DNA from: JACVRW01 sp034664125
GTDB lineage: Bacteria; Actinomycetota; Thermoleophilia; Solirubrobacterales; Thermoleophilaceae
Assembly (NCBI GenBank): GCA_034664125.1
Contig: JAXDIG010000054.1
Location: 62,001-126,000 of the forward strand
Length of the DNA stretch: 64,000 nt
Direction of reading: 5' to 3'
Positions 43,866 to 53,038 of this stretch are shown here, piece after piece. Made by a program: the position numbers and the translations under genes. Every line of letters starts with the position of its first letter. Within the stretch, counting starts at the first letter, position 1. A model generated the notes under the pieces. It saw only the letters and a program-made list of their open reading frames with translations, was not told where the DNA came from and did no database searches.

Positions 43866-43867
43866 GG

Positions 43868-45628
43868 ATGGCGCTGTTCACTCGCGACTCAATCGACCGG
43901 CTGCGCGACACGATCGACATGGTCGACCTGGTCGGCAGCAAGACCGACCTGCGCCGGGTCGGCTCGCGCTGGACCGGGCTGTGCCCCTTCCACGACGAGC
44001 GCACCCCCTCGTTCTCGGTCAACGCGGACGAGAAGCTCTTCTACTGCTTCGGCTGCCAGGCCAAGGGAGACGCCTTCGGCTTCGTCGAGCAGTCGGAGGG
44101 GCTGGACTTCCGCGAGGCGGTCGAGCTGCTCGGCGACCGCTACGGGGTGGAGCTGCAGCTCGAGAACGACGACCCGCAGGCCGAGGATCGCCGCCGCCGC
44201 AAGGAACGGCTGATGAAGCTGCTCGACCGCACGGCGGGCTTCTACGCCACCTACCTGTGGGAGTCCGAGGAGGCGTCCAAGGCGCGGGAGTACCTCGCCG
44301 GGCGCGGGCTGGGGGAGGAGGTGCTGCGCGAGTTTCGCGTGGGCTACGCGCCGAGCGCCTGGGACCGGGTGATCGTGGGGGCGCAGCGCGACGGCTTCGG
44401 GCCACCGGAGCTGGTGGCGGCCGGGCTCGCCCAGCGCGGGCGCGAGGGCGGCCTGTACGACCGCTTCCGGGGGCGCATCATGTTCCCGCTCGCGAATGCC
44501 CGCGGACGGGTGCTCGGCTTCGGCGCGCGCGCCATGGCGGAGGGTCGTGGGCCGAAATACCTAAATACTTCAGAAAACGACATCTACCACAAGGGGCGAC
44601 AGCTGTTCGGCATCGACCTCGCTCGTGCGCACGCGGCCAGGAACGGTCGCATCGTGGTAGTGGAGGGTTATACGGACGTGCTGGCGCTTCACCAGGCAGG
44701 GATTCGCGAGTCCGTGGCCATCATGGGCACGGCGCTGACGGCCGAGCAGATGGCCGAGCTGGGCAGGGCGGCGCCGCTGGTGGTGCTCGCCCTCGACGCC
44801 GATCGGTCCGGGCAGGAGGCGATGCTGAGGGCGGCGCAGCACGGTGGCGTCGAGCTGCGCGCCGTCGAGATGCCGGAGGGCAGCGATCCTGCAGACTTGC
44901 TTGCGGACGGCGGCGCGGAGGCCTTTACCAAGCTGCTCGACGCCGCTCTGGCAATGATCCAGTTTCAGATTCGCCGGGTTCTTGCCGATGCAGATCTCGG
45001 TACGCCCACCGGTAGGGACAAAGCACTTGAGGAGGCGCGCGGCTTGATCGCTGCCACACCCGAACGGACTGCCATGAGGGATGAGCTGGTCCGCGAGATT
45101 GCGGATCGCCTCGACGTGCCGGCTGAGTACGTGCGCGCGGCGCCCAGCGGCCGCCCGACGCGCGCGTCCGGCTCCGCCCCTGTCGCGCGCACGCCGGTGC
45201 TGCCCGTCGGCGCCTCGGCGGGCGAGGTGGCCTTCCGCGCGGAGCGCGAGTTCCTGCTGCGCTGCCTGGCCAGCGGCGACCTCGGGCGCGAGTACCTCTC
45301 CCGGCCGGGCGACGACCAGCTCTCCGACGCCACGCGGCGCGCGCGCGAGCATCTCGTGACGCACTTCGACGACCCGCTTGCCGCGCTGTCGGAGGACGAG
45401 TCCGCCCTGGCGGCGCTCGTCACCGACGTGGCGCTGGCGGCGCAGGAGCAGCCGGCCAGCGACGAGGCGGTCCTGCGCATGAGCATCCTTCAGCTCGAGA
45501 AGCGGCGCCTCGAGCGCGAGATCCGGCGCGCGGCCCACGAGGGCGACCACGCGCGCCAGAGCGAGCTGGCGGCCGCGGAGCAGCGCGTGCGCGGCGAGCT
45601 CGACGAGGTCATGGGGCAGACCGCATGA
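43868..45628 (+). CDS. dnaG: DNA primase
   Basis: 586 aa. The CHC2-type zinc finger uses Cys39, His42, Cys60 and Cys63 (LCPFHDERTPSFSV, FYCFGCQAKGD). The Toprim core has VVEGYTDVLALHQAG and LALDADRSGQEA. The C-terminal DnaB-interaction part is present. It makes RNA primers for replication. The GGAGG-poor upstream region and a two-base gap suggest translational coupling to dgt, and its stop overlaps the rpoD ATG (ATGA). Confidence 0.97.
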   Translation: MALFTRDSIDRLRDTIDMVDLVGSKTDLRRVGSRWTGLCPFHDERTPSFSVNADEKLFYCFGCQAKGDAFGFVEQSEGLDFREAVELLGDRYGVELQLENDDPQAEDRRRRKERLMKLLDRTAGFYATYLWESEEASKAREYLAGRGLGEEVLREFRVGYAPSAWDRVIVGAQRDGFGPPELVAAGLAQRGREGGLYDRFRGRIMFPLANARGRVLGFGARAMAEGRGPKYLNTSENDIYHKGRQLFGIDLARAHAARNGRIVVVEGYTDVLALHQAGIRESVAIMGTALTAEQMAELGRAAPLVVLALDADRSGQEAMLRAAQHGGVELRAVEMPEGSDPADLLADGGAEAFTKLLDAALAMIQFQIRRVLADADLGTPTGRDKALEEARGLIAATPERTAMRDELVREIADRLDVPAEYVRAAPSGRPTRASGSAPVARTPVLPVGASAGEVAFRAEREFLLRCLASGDLGREYLSRPGDDQLSDATRRAREHLVTHFDDPLAALSEDESALAALVTDVALAAQEQPASDEAVLRMSILQLEKRRLEREIRRAAHEGDHARQSELAAAEQRVRGELDEVMGQTA

Positions 45629-46593
45629 CGCCGAGCGACTTCAAGGACGAGGAGCCGGAAGGCTTCGACGCCCCCGACGTCGAGGAGGCCGAGGAGCTCG
45701 ACGACGTCGTCGGCGGTCCGATCACCGCCGGCGTGCCGGTCGCGCCGCCCGAGCAGGGCGCCGAGGATGCCGTCCGGCTCTACCTCCGCTCGATCGGGCG
45801 GGTGCCGCTGCTCACGCGTGAGGACGAGGTGCGCCTCGCAAAGCGCATCGAGCAGAACGACATGAGCGCCAAGAACGCGCTGATCGAGGCGAACCTGAGG
45901 CTGGTGGTGTCGATCGCCAAGCGCTACACGGGCCGCGGTCTGACCCTGCTGGACCTGATCCAGGAGGGCAACCTGGGGCTGATCCGCGCGGTCGAGAAGT
46001 TCGACTGGCGCCGCGGCTTCAAGTTCTCGACCTACGCAACGTGGTGGATCCGGCAGGCGATCACGCGCGCGCTGGCCGACCAGTCGCGCACGATCCGGAT
46101 CCCGGTGCACATGGTGGAGCGCATGAACCGGGTGGCGCGCGCCAAGCGGTCCCTGATGCAGCAGAACAACCGCGAGCCGTCGTTCGAGGAGATCGCCGAC
46201 CTGGTCGAGATGACGCCGAAGAAGGTGGAGGAGATCCTCAAGCTCGGGCAGGAGCCGGTGTCGCTGGAGGCGCCGGTCGGCGGGGAGGAGGGCGACGCCT
46301 CGCTGGGCGACTTCATCTCGGACGAGGCCGGCGACCGCCCGCTGGAGGTCGTCGCCAACCGCATCCGCGACAAGGACCTCCTGGAGGTGCTCGACTCGCT
46401 GCCCTGGCGCGAGCGCCGCGTGATCGAACTGCGTTACGGCCTGGGCGACAAGGGCCCGATGACCCTCGAGGACATCGGCCAGGAGGTCGGAGTGACCCGC
46501 GAACGAGTGCGCCAGATCGAATCCAAGACGCTGGCGATGCTGAAGGCCTCGGGCGGAGCGGACCGGCTCGCCGGAACGGCCGACGAGGCCTGA
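45625..46593 (+). CDS. rpoD: Principal RNA polymerase sigma factor (RpoD/SigA)
   Basis: 322 aa. Acidic N-terminus in place of region 1.1, region 1.2 (AVRLYLRSIGRVPLLTRED), region 2 (ANLRLVVSIAKRYTGRGLTL, FKFSTYATWWIRQAITRALA), region 3 and region 4 (GPMTLEDIGQEVGVTRERVR). The exact region 2 sequence is that of group 1 factors, so this is the housekeeping sigma factor and not an ECF or stress factor. It sits after dgt-dnaG, the macromolecular-synthesis arrangement. Overlaps dnaG by 4 bp. Confidence 0.95.
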   Translation: MTPSDFKDEEPEGFDAPDVEEAEELDDVVGGPITAGVPVAPPEQGAEDAVRLYLRSIGRVPLLTREDEVRLAKRIEQNDMSAKNALIEANLRLVVSIAKRYTGRGLTLLDLIQEGNLGLIRAVEKFDWRRGFKFSTYATWWIRQAITRALADQSRTIRIPVHMVERMNRVARAKRSLMQQNNREPSFEEIADLVEMTPKKVEEILKLGQEPVSLEAPVGGEEGDASLGDFISDEAGDRPLEVVANRIRDKDLLEVLDSLPWRERRVIELRYGLGDKGPMTLEDIGQEVGVTRERVRQIESKTLAMLKASGGADRLAGTADEA

Positions 46594-46619
46594 TCCGGGC
46601 GAATTTTCCGTCCGCTATA

Positions 46620-46633
46620 CGAACTAGTGTTCG
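46620..46633 (+). promoter_or_regulatory. SOS-box-like LexA operator before the HNH gene
   Basis: CGAACTAGTGTTCG is a perfect match to the Gram-positive LexA consensus CGAAC-N4-GTTCG. It is the core of a longer imperfect palindrome (46615-46638, CTATACGAAC / GTTCGTGTAG with one mismatch) that ends on the first base of the GTG start. CTATAC inside the left arm could be the -10, so LexA binding would block RNA polymerase directly. Confidence 0.75.
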
Positions 46634-46637
46634 TGTA

Positions 46638-47015
46638 GTGGACGAGGGATTGCCGAAGTACGCGGAGCGGGTCTGCCGCACGCATGGGCGGACCGCCTTC
46701 GTGCTCGAGGGCCGCGGCTACTACCGCTGCAAGGCGTGCCGGATGCAACGAGTGATGGACTGGCGCCGCCGCGCAAAGTCGTTGCTGATCGCGGAAGCCG
46801 GCGGCTGCTGCCAGCTCTGCGGATACGACCGCTGTAGCGGGGCCCTGCACTTCCACCACGTCGACCCGGCGCAGAAGGAATTCGGCATATCAAGGCGAGG
46901 CTTCACCCGCTCGATCGAGAAGATGCGCGCCGAAGCGGCCAAGTGCGTCCTGTTGTGCTCAAATTGCCATGCGGAGGTCGAGGCCGGAATCGCTAGGCTT
47001 CCGGCGGCAGCTTGA
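46638..47015 (+). CDS. HNH endonuclease with N-terminal zinc ribbon, likely SOS-regulated
   Basis: 125 aa. A first Cys/His cluster (VCRTHGRT...YYRCKACRMQ) is followed by the HNH core: CCQLCGYDRC, LHFHHVDPAQKEFG and CVLLCSNCHAEVEAG, which gives the two zinc Cys pairs, the catalytic His and the N-C-H end. HNH enzymes nick or cut DNA. The GTG at 46638 abuts the SOS-box palindrome. I recognise the style as a stand-alone HNH family frequent in Thermoleophilia, but its job is unknown. Confidence 0.8.
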   Translation: MDEGLPKYAERVCRTHGRTAFVLEGRGYYRCKACRMQRVMDWRRRAKSLLIAEAGGCCQLCGYDRCSGALHFHHVDPAQKEFGISRRGFTRSIEKMRAEAAKCVLLCSNCHAEVEAGIARLPAAA

Positions 47016-47039
47016 AGGCGATGTACCCCAAATAGACAG

Positions 47040-47112
47040 TCCGGGGTAGCTCAATTGGCGGAGCAGCGCCCTGTTAAGGCGATGGCTGTGGGTTCGAGTC
47101 CCACCCCCGGAG
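47040..47112 (+). tRNA. tRNA-Asn (anticodon GTT)
   Basis: 73 bases fold into a cloverleaf. Acceptor TCCGGGG pairs with CCCCGGA, the D stem is GCTC/GAGC, the anticodon loop is CTGTTAA, and the T arm is GTGGG-TTCGAGT-CCCAC. The discriminator is G and CCA is not encoded. The bottom pair of the anticodon stem is G-A. Confidence 0.93.
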
Positions 47113-47146
47113 CTCAGCTGGAGGCCGTCGCGAGCGGTTGCGCCTC

Positions 47147-48088
47147 TTACGGCAGCCGGGCCGTCCCCCTCAGGCCGAACGCCGCCGCCGCGGCCAGCAG
47201 CAGGCCGCCTCCGGCGGCGAACGCGACCGTGATCTCGCGCTGCTCCTTCTTGGACGCTACGCGCGAGCCCAGGCCCTTGTAGATCCGGGCTAGGCCGTCG
47301 GCGTCCTCTGCCTGGAAGGCGCGGCCACCCGAGAGCTCGGCGATCCGCCTCATCGTCTCTGGATCGGGCGGCACCGGGAGGATCGCGCCCGTGGGTGTCT
47401 CGATCGTCGCTCCGCGGGTGCCCAGCGCCACCGTGTGGATCGGTATGTGCAGCTTGCGCGCGGCCCGTGCGACCTCGGTGGGATCGCGACCGGTGGTCGT
47501 GGCGCCGTCGGACAGCAGCACAATCGCCGCCGGCGGGCGCTTCGCGGCGGGTCCGTTGTCGACCATGTCGACGGCGGCGGCCAGGGCGTCGCCGGTTGCC
47601 GTACCCCCGTCGGCGCTGAGGCTGTCGATCAGGTCCTTGACCTTGTTGCGGTCGTCTGTGGGCGGCTCGAGCGTGTGCGGGTCCGACGAGAACGCCACGG
47701 CCCCGACACGCGCGGCATCGGGCACCTCGTCGAGAAAGCGCTGCGCCGCGGAGCGGGCCGCCTCGAGGCGGCTTGGCTCGACGTCGTTGGCCAGCATCGA
47801 GCGCGACACGTCGGTCACCAGCACGATCGAAGCCTGCTCCTGGGGCACGGCGACCGTCGCCTGCGGGCGCGCCAGCGCCAGGCTGAGCGCCGCGAGCGCC
47901 GCGAGGAAGAGGGCGAGCGGGAGGCGCCGCCGCCAGGAGGAGACGCGCGGCAACAGCGGCGCGAGCGTGGCGACGGCGGGGAAGCGCACCGCGTAGCGGC
48001 GCGCCCGCCGGCGAGCGACGACGTGCGCCGCCAGTACCAGAGGGACCAGCGCGAGAGCCGCGAGGAACACGGGCGAGGCGAAGCTCAC
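47147..48088 (-). CDS. BatA-like membrane protein with von Willebrand factor A domain
   Basis: 313 aa. N-terminal membrane segments at about 5-24 and 55-75 (PLALFLAALAALSLALARPQ), a VWA domain with MIDAS motif DVSRSM and the later Thr/Asp (GGTATGDAL, LLSDGATTTG), and a C-terminal span at about 285-305. It belongs with the DUF58 and MoxR genes upstream, the usual MoxR-DUF58-VWA operon, proposed to assemble or insert metalloproteins or stress-linked envelope complexes. GTG start at 48088. A paralogue lies at 52079-53038. Confidence 0.88.
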   Translation of the reverse strand: MSFASPVFLAALALVPLVLAAHVVARRRARRYAVRFPAVATLAPLLPRVSSWRRRLPLALFLAALAALSLALARPQATVAVPQEQASIVLVTDVSRSMLANDVEPSRLEAARSAAQRFLDEVPDAARVGAVAFSSDPHTLEPPTDDRNKVKDLIDSLSADGGTATGDALAAAVDMVDNGPAAKRPPAAIVLLSDGATTTGRDPTEVARAARKLHIPIHTVALGTRGATIETPTGAILPVPPDPETMRRIAELSGGRAFQAEDADGLARIYKGLGSRVASKKEQREITVAFAAGGGLLLAAAAAFGLRGTARLP

Positions 48089-48125
48089 GGGAGCCTCCGG
48101 CCGGGAGTGGCGCGGCGTCCCCGGG

Positions 48126-49045
48126 TCACGCCAGCCTCCGCCCCAGCTCGCGAGCCCATGCACCCGCCGTCGACAGCGCCACGTGCTCCGCTCCCGCTTG
48201 TCGCAGCGCTGCCGCCACCGCCGTCCGCTCTTCAGAGGCGGCCCTCGCGAAGCGCTCGCGCAGGCGCCGATCGGCGGTGTCGACCTCGATCCGCTCGCCG
48301 GTCTCCGGGTCCACCATCGCCAGCCGGCCCACCGCGGGGAGCTCGCGCTCACGCGGGTCGTACACCTCCACGGCCATCATGGTGTGCCGCGCGCAGAGGG
48401 CCGCCAGCGGGCGCGCCCAGTCGGTCGGGCCCGCGAAGTCCGACACCACCACCACGAGGCTGCGCGGGCGCGCCAGGCGTCCCGCGCGAACCAGCGCGCG
48501 CGCCAGCGGCTCGCCGGCCGCCCCATCGGGCGCCACGCCCTCGGCCAGCGCCCGCCGCAGCCCGATGCGCGCGCCGCGGCCCCCGCGAGGCGGCAGCAGC
48601 CGGGTGGCCGGACCGCCGAACGTCAGCAACCCAACCCGCCCGCCGCGCCGGACCGCGATCGCCCCCAACACGTCGGCGACGCCGTCGGCCACGTCGCTCT
48701 TCAGCCGGTCGGCCGTGCCGAAGGCCATCGAGGGTGACACGTCCACCGCCAGCCAGGTGGTGAGCAGCCGCTCCGGCACGTGCTGGCGCACGTGCGGAAT
48801 GCCGGTGCGCGCCGTCGCCGAGGCGTCGATCTGACGCACGTCGTCGCCCGGCTGGTAGGGGCGCAGCTGCGCGAGCTCGGTGCCGCTGCCCACTCCGGCG
48901 CCGCGGTGCTCGCCCGCGCTTATGCCGCCCACGCGCCGCACGAAGGCGAGGTCGAGCGCATCGACGAGCGCGCCCGGAACGGGGCCGGGCCCCTGGCGCA
49001 CGGCGGGTGGGCGCAGCCCCGTCGGGCCGGGGGCGGCCGCGGCGC

Positions 49046-49049
<4 letters not shown>
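48126..49049 (-). CDS. DUF58 domain protein
   Basis: 307 aa. It has the DUF58 signature GAGVGSGTELAQLRPYQPGD followed by DVRQIDASATARTG, and a VWA-like fold with VDVSPSMAFG and VVVVSDFAG. No membrane span. DUF58 proteins always accompany MoxR ATPases and appear to be their client or adaptor. GTG at 49049 overlaps the MoxR stop (GTGA), and 37 bp separate it from the VWA gene. Confidence 0.9.
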
Positions 49050-50053
<1,004 letters not shown>

Positions 50054-50060
50054 GGCGGCC

Positions 50061-50066
50061 AAACTA
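50061..50066 (-). promoter_or_regulatory. Candidate -10 box (TAGTTT) for the moxR operon
   Basis: On the minus strand the hexamer ends seven bases before the ATG at 50053. It shares a 64-bp divergent region with the response-regulator promoter. Confidence 0.4.
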
Positions 50067-50104
50067 GGAGGCCCGCTGTCACCGCGGCATAACGCGCGGC
50101 TCAC

Positions 50105-50110
50105 TACCCT
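50105..50110 (+). promoter_or_regulatory. Candidate -10 box (TACCCT) for the response-regulator gene
   Basis: The hexamer ends seven bases before the GTG at 50118, with no ribosome site. Confidence 0.4.
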
Positions 50111-50117
50111 GAAACGA

Positions 50118-50771
50118 GTGCGCGTGCTGGTGGCTGAGGACGAGCGAAGGGTCGCCGATGCGGTCGCTCGGGGGCTCCGGCGCGAGGGCATGGCTGTGGA
50201 TGTGGCCTACGACGGTGGCAGCGCACTGGACAAGGCGCGGCTCAACTCCTACGACGTCGTGGTGCTGGATCGCGACCTGCCGGTGATCCACGGGGACGAC
50301 CTGTGCCGCACGCTGCGCGGCGAGGAGCCGGACAGCCGCGTGTTGATGCTCACCGCGGCCGCGGGCGTAGAGGACCTCGTGAACGGCCTCTCGATCGGCG
50401 CGGACGACTACATGCCCAAGCCGTTCGCCTTCGCGGAGCTTGTGGCGAGGCTGCGCGCGCTCGCGAGGCGGACCCACCCGGCCAGCCCGCCGACCCTGAG
50501 CACCGGAGACATCGCGCTCGACCCGGCTCGGCGCACGGTCACGCGCGCGGGGCGCCCCGTCGAACTGACGCCGAAGGAGTTCGCGGTGCTGGAAGCGCTG
50601 ATGGCGGCCGCAGGGGCGGTGCTGTCGAACGACGAGCTGGTCCGCCGCGTCTGGGATGAGAACGCCGATCCCTTCACCAACTCGGTGCGCATGACGGTGC
50701 TGCGGCTGCGCCGCAAGCTCGGCGCCCCGCCCGCGATCGAAACCGTGAAGGGCTCCGGCTACCGGATATGA
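50118..50771 (+). CDS. OmpR/PhoB-family response regulator
   Basis: 217 aa. The receiver domain has the acidic pair in VLVAEDERR, the phospho-acceptor Asp in DVVVLDRDLPV and Lys in DDYMPKPFAF. The winged-helix DNA-binding domain has LTPKEFAVLEALM and TNSVRMTVLRLRRKLG. GTG at 50118 fits the conserved start VRVLVAEDE. Coupled to the histidine kinase (ATGA). Divergence from moxR suggests it may control that operon. Confidence 0.95.
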   Translation: MRVLVAEDERRVADAVARGLRREGMAVDVAYDGGSALDKARLNSYDVVVLDRDLPVIHGDDLCRTLRGEEPDSRVLMLTAAAGVEDLVNGLSIGADDYMPKPFAFAELVARLRALARRTHPASPPTLSTGDIALDPARRTVTRAGRPVELTPKEFAVLEALMAAAGAVLSNDELVRRVWDENADPFTNSVRMTVLRLRRKLGAPPAIETVKGSGYRI

Positions 50772-51928
50772 CCGAGACGGGCCGACGCTCCACGGGGGGC
50801 TGGGGGCGCGAGCCCCCAGGTCGGATCTTGTCGCTGACCATCCGGGCTCGGCTGACGGCCCTCTACGCCCTGCTCGTCGGCGTGTCCACCGCGATCCTCC
50901 TGCTCGTCAGCTATTGGCTGCTCGGCCGTCACTTCCAGCGCACGCTGCCCGACACGCTCGCCGGCCGCGCCCTCGACCAGGTGGCGGTGCAGTACGCGAT
51001 CGCCTTCGCGGGGGTGCTGCTGCTGGCGACGGCGATCGGCTGGGCAATAGCAGGCCACGTACTCGCGCCGCTCAAGCGGATCACCGGCACGGCGCGGCGA
51101 GTGTCGGAGCAGCGCCTGGGCGAGCGCATCCCGGTCGCGGGTCCCGACGACGAGCTGCGCGAGCTGGGGGAGACGCTCAACTCGATGCTCGACCGGCTGG
51201 CCGACTCGTTCGACGCGCAACGGCGCTTCGTTGCCAACGCCAGCCACGAGCTGCGCGGCCCGCTCACGGTGATCCGGTCCGAGGCCGAGGTGGCGCTCGC
51301 CAACCCGGAGCCGGACCTGGACGAGCTGCGCGGCATGGCCGAGTCGGTGGTGCACGCCAGTCGCCGCACCGAGGCGCTGCTCGCGAGTCTGCTGATCCTT
51401 GCGCGCGGTCAGCGGGGGCTGGTGCGCACGCAGTCGGTGGACGTTGCCGAGGCGGTCGAAGCCGCGCTCGAGTCGGCAGCCCCGGCCGCGGCGAGCGAGA
51501 GCGTGCGCCTGACCGCCCAGCTCGAGCCCGCGCCCGTGGAGGGCGACGCCGCGCTGCTCGAGCGGCTAACGGCGAACCTGATCGAGAACGGCGTGCGCTA
51601 CAACCGGCCCGGCGGCTTCGTGGAGACGCGGACGCGCGCGGGCGTCGGCACCGTCGAACTCCGGGTGGAGAACAGTGGGCCGCGCGTGGAGCTCGCGGAC
51701 GCGGCGCGGCTGGCGGAACCCTTCGAGCGCCTCGCCCGCGAGGCCGAAGCCAAGGGCGCGGGTCTCGGGCTGTCGATCGTCCGGGCGGTGAGCGAAGCGC
51801 ACGGCGGCACGCTCTCCATTGAGCCGCGGAGCGAGGGCGGGCTGGTGGTATCCGTCCGGCTGCCTAGAGCCGCCGCTCGTCGCGACGGTTCTCCCACGGA
51901 CAGTCGTCTCGCACGTCGACCTGCTTGA
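50768..51928 (+). CDS. Sensor histidine kinase
   Basis: 386 aa. Two membrane spans at about 27-52 (LTALYALLVGVSTAILLLVS) and 75-98 (AIAFAGVLLLATAIGWAIAG) enclose only a short outer loop of about 20 residues. HAMP, HisKA with the phospho-His in ANASHELRGPLTVIR, and a HATPase domain (ENGVRYNR, GAGLGLSIV) follow. The G1 box normally containing DxGxG is ENSGPRVE, a divergent form. The short sensor loop suggests it detects membrane state or a partner protein. Pairs with the upstream regulator. Confidence 0.94.
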   Translation: MTETGRRSTGGWGREPPGRILSLTIRARLTALYALLVGVSTAILLLVSYWLLGRHFQRTLPDTLAGRALDQVAVQYAIAFAGVLLLATAIGWAIAGHVLAPLKRITGTARRVSEQRLGERIPVAGPDDELRELGETLNSMLDRLADSFDAQRRFVANASHELRGPLTVIRSEAEVALANPEPDLDELRGMAESVVHASRRTEALLASLLILARGQRGLVRTQSVDVAEAVEAALESAAPAAASESVRLTAQLEPAPVEGDAALLERLTANLIENGVRYNRPGGFVETRTRAGVGTVELRVENSGPRVELADAARLAEPFERLAREAEAKGAGLGLSIVRAVSEAHGGTLSIEPRSEGGLVVSVRLPRAAARRDGSPTDSRLARRPA

Positions 51929-52055
51929 CCTCTTGGGTCGCGGGCGGCTTCGTGGCGGTGGCCAGCTGACCGTCGAGCTGAGTGAGTCCCCGCACGCCTG
52001 TGCCGAACAGGCCGAGCCCGGCGACTGCGACCGCCACGGTGGCCACACGTCTCAC
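51864..52055 (-). CDS. Small membrane-anchored protein at the end of the HtrA-VWA operon
   Basis: 63 aa from the GTG at 52055. One hydrophobic segment at about residues 4-22 (VATVAVAVAGLGLFGTGVRG), then a polar tail with a single Cys (DVRDDCPWENRRDE). Not recognised. It begins 23 bases after the VWA stop, so it is probably the third gene of that operon. Its end overlaps the 3' end of the kinase gene by 65 bp on the opposite strand. Confidence 0.55.
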   Translation of the reverse strand: MRRVATVAVAVAGLGLFGTGVRGLTQLDGQLATATKPPATQEVKQVDVRDDCPWENRRDERRL

Positions 52056-52078
52056 TCCGATCAGCGTAGCTAGGCGCC

Positions 52079-53038
52079 TCAGGGCAGCCTCCCGAACCAG
52101 CGCAGCGACAGCGCGCCGCCGACGAGCAGCAATGCGGCGGCACCGCCCGCGAAGCCGGCGGTAATCTCGCGTTGCTCCTTGTGTGTGGCCACCTGGGAGC
52201 CGAGCCGCTCGTACACCGTCGCGAGCTCGTCGCCGGCGTCTGCCGCGAAGGTGCGGCCACGGCTGATCGACGCGATCTGGCGCATCGTGTCGCGGTCGGG
52301 TGGCACCGATCGGGTCACGGAGCTGCCGTCCGGCCGCTTGACCTCGATGGTCCCGCCGTCGGTCCCGAGCGCGACGGTGTAGATCGGAATGTGGGCGCGG
52401 GCCGCCCGCCGCGCCACCGGAATGGGGTCGCGGCCGTGGGTCGAGGCCCCGTCCGAGAGCAGGATCACTGCTGCCGGGGGACGGCGGCTCTCGCCCGATC
52501 CCTTCCGCTCGAGCAGGCCCAGCGCCGCGGCCAGTCCCTCCCCGGTCGCCGTGCCCCCGCTGGGCGTGAGCCGCTGGATCAGCGCGCGGGTGTCGCCGCG
52601 GTCTGCCTGCGGCGCCTCGATCCACTTCACCGAGTGGTTGAAGGCGACCGCGCCCACGCGCAGCTTGCGCGGCGCCCGGGCGAGGAAGTCGAGCGCAGCG
52701 CGGCGCGCTGCCGCGACCCGCGACGGCCGCACGTCCCGGGCCTGCATCGACCCCGAGATGTCCGTGGCCAGGACGACCGCGGCGCGCTCCTCCGGCACGG
52801 CGACGGTTGTCTCCGGCCGCGCGAGGGCGATGGCCACGGCTGCGAGCGCAGCGCCGTACAGCATCAGCGGCAGGTGGCGGCGAAAGCCCGGCCGCAGCGG
52901 CGCTACCGAAGGCATCAAGCGGGGCGACGCGAAGGCGGCCGTGCGTGCGCGGCGCCGCCGATCCGCGATCAGGTAGAGCACCGCGGCCGCGGGGACGATC
53001 GCGAGCGCGAGCAGGAAGGCGGGCGCCGCGAAGCTCAC
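52079..53038 (-). CDS. BatA-like VWA-domain membrane protein, paralogue of 47147-48088
   Basis: 319 aa with the same layout as the first VWA protein: N-terminal spans, MIDAS DISGSM, GGTATGEGL and LLSDGASTHG, then C-terminal GSQVATHKEQREITAGFAGG, matching GSRVASKKEQREITVAFAAG in the paralogue. The two are clearly duplicates, about half identical by eye. GTG at 53038 overlaps the stop of the HtrA gene (GTGA). No MoxR or DUF58 gene is attached to this copy. Confidence 0.9.
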   Translation of the reverse strand: MSFAAPAFLLALAIVPAAAVLYLIADRRRRARTAAFASPRLMPSVAPLRPGFRRHLPLMLYGAALAAVAIALARPETTVAVPEERAAVVLATDISGSMQARDVRPSRVAAARRAALDFLARAPRKLRVGAVAFNHSVKWIEAPQADRGDTRALIQRLTPSGGTATGEGLAAALGLLERKGSGESRRPPAAVILLSDGASTHGRDPIPVARRAARAHIPIYTVALGTDGGTIEVKRPDGSSVTRSVPPDRDTMRQIASISRGRTFAADAGDELATVYERLGSQVATHKEQREITAGFAGGAAALLLVGGALSLRWFGRLP

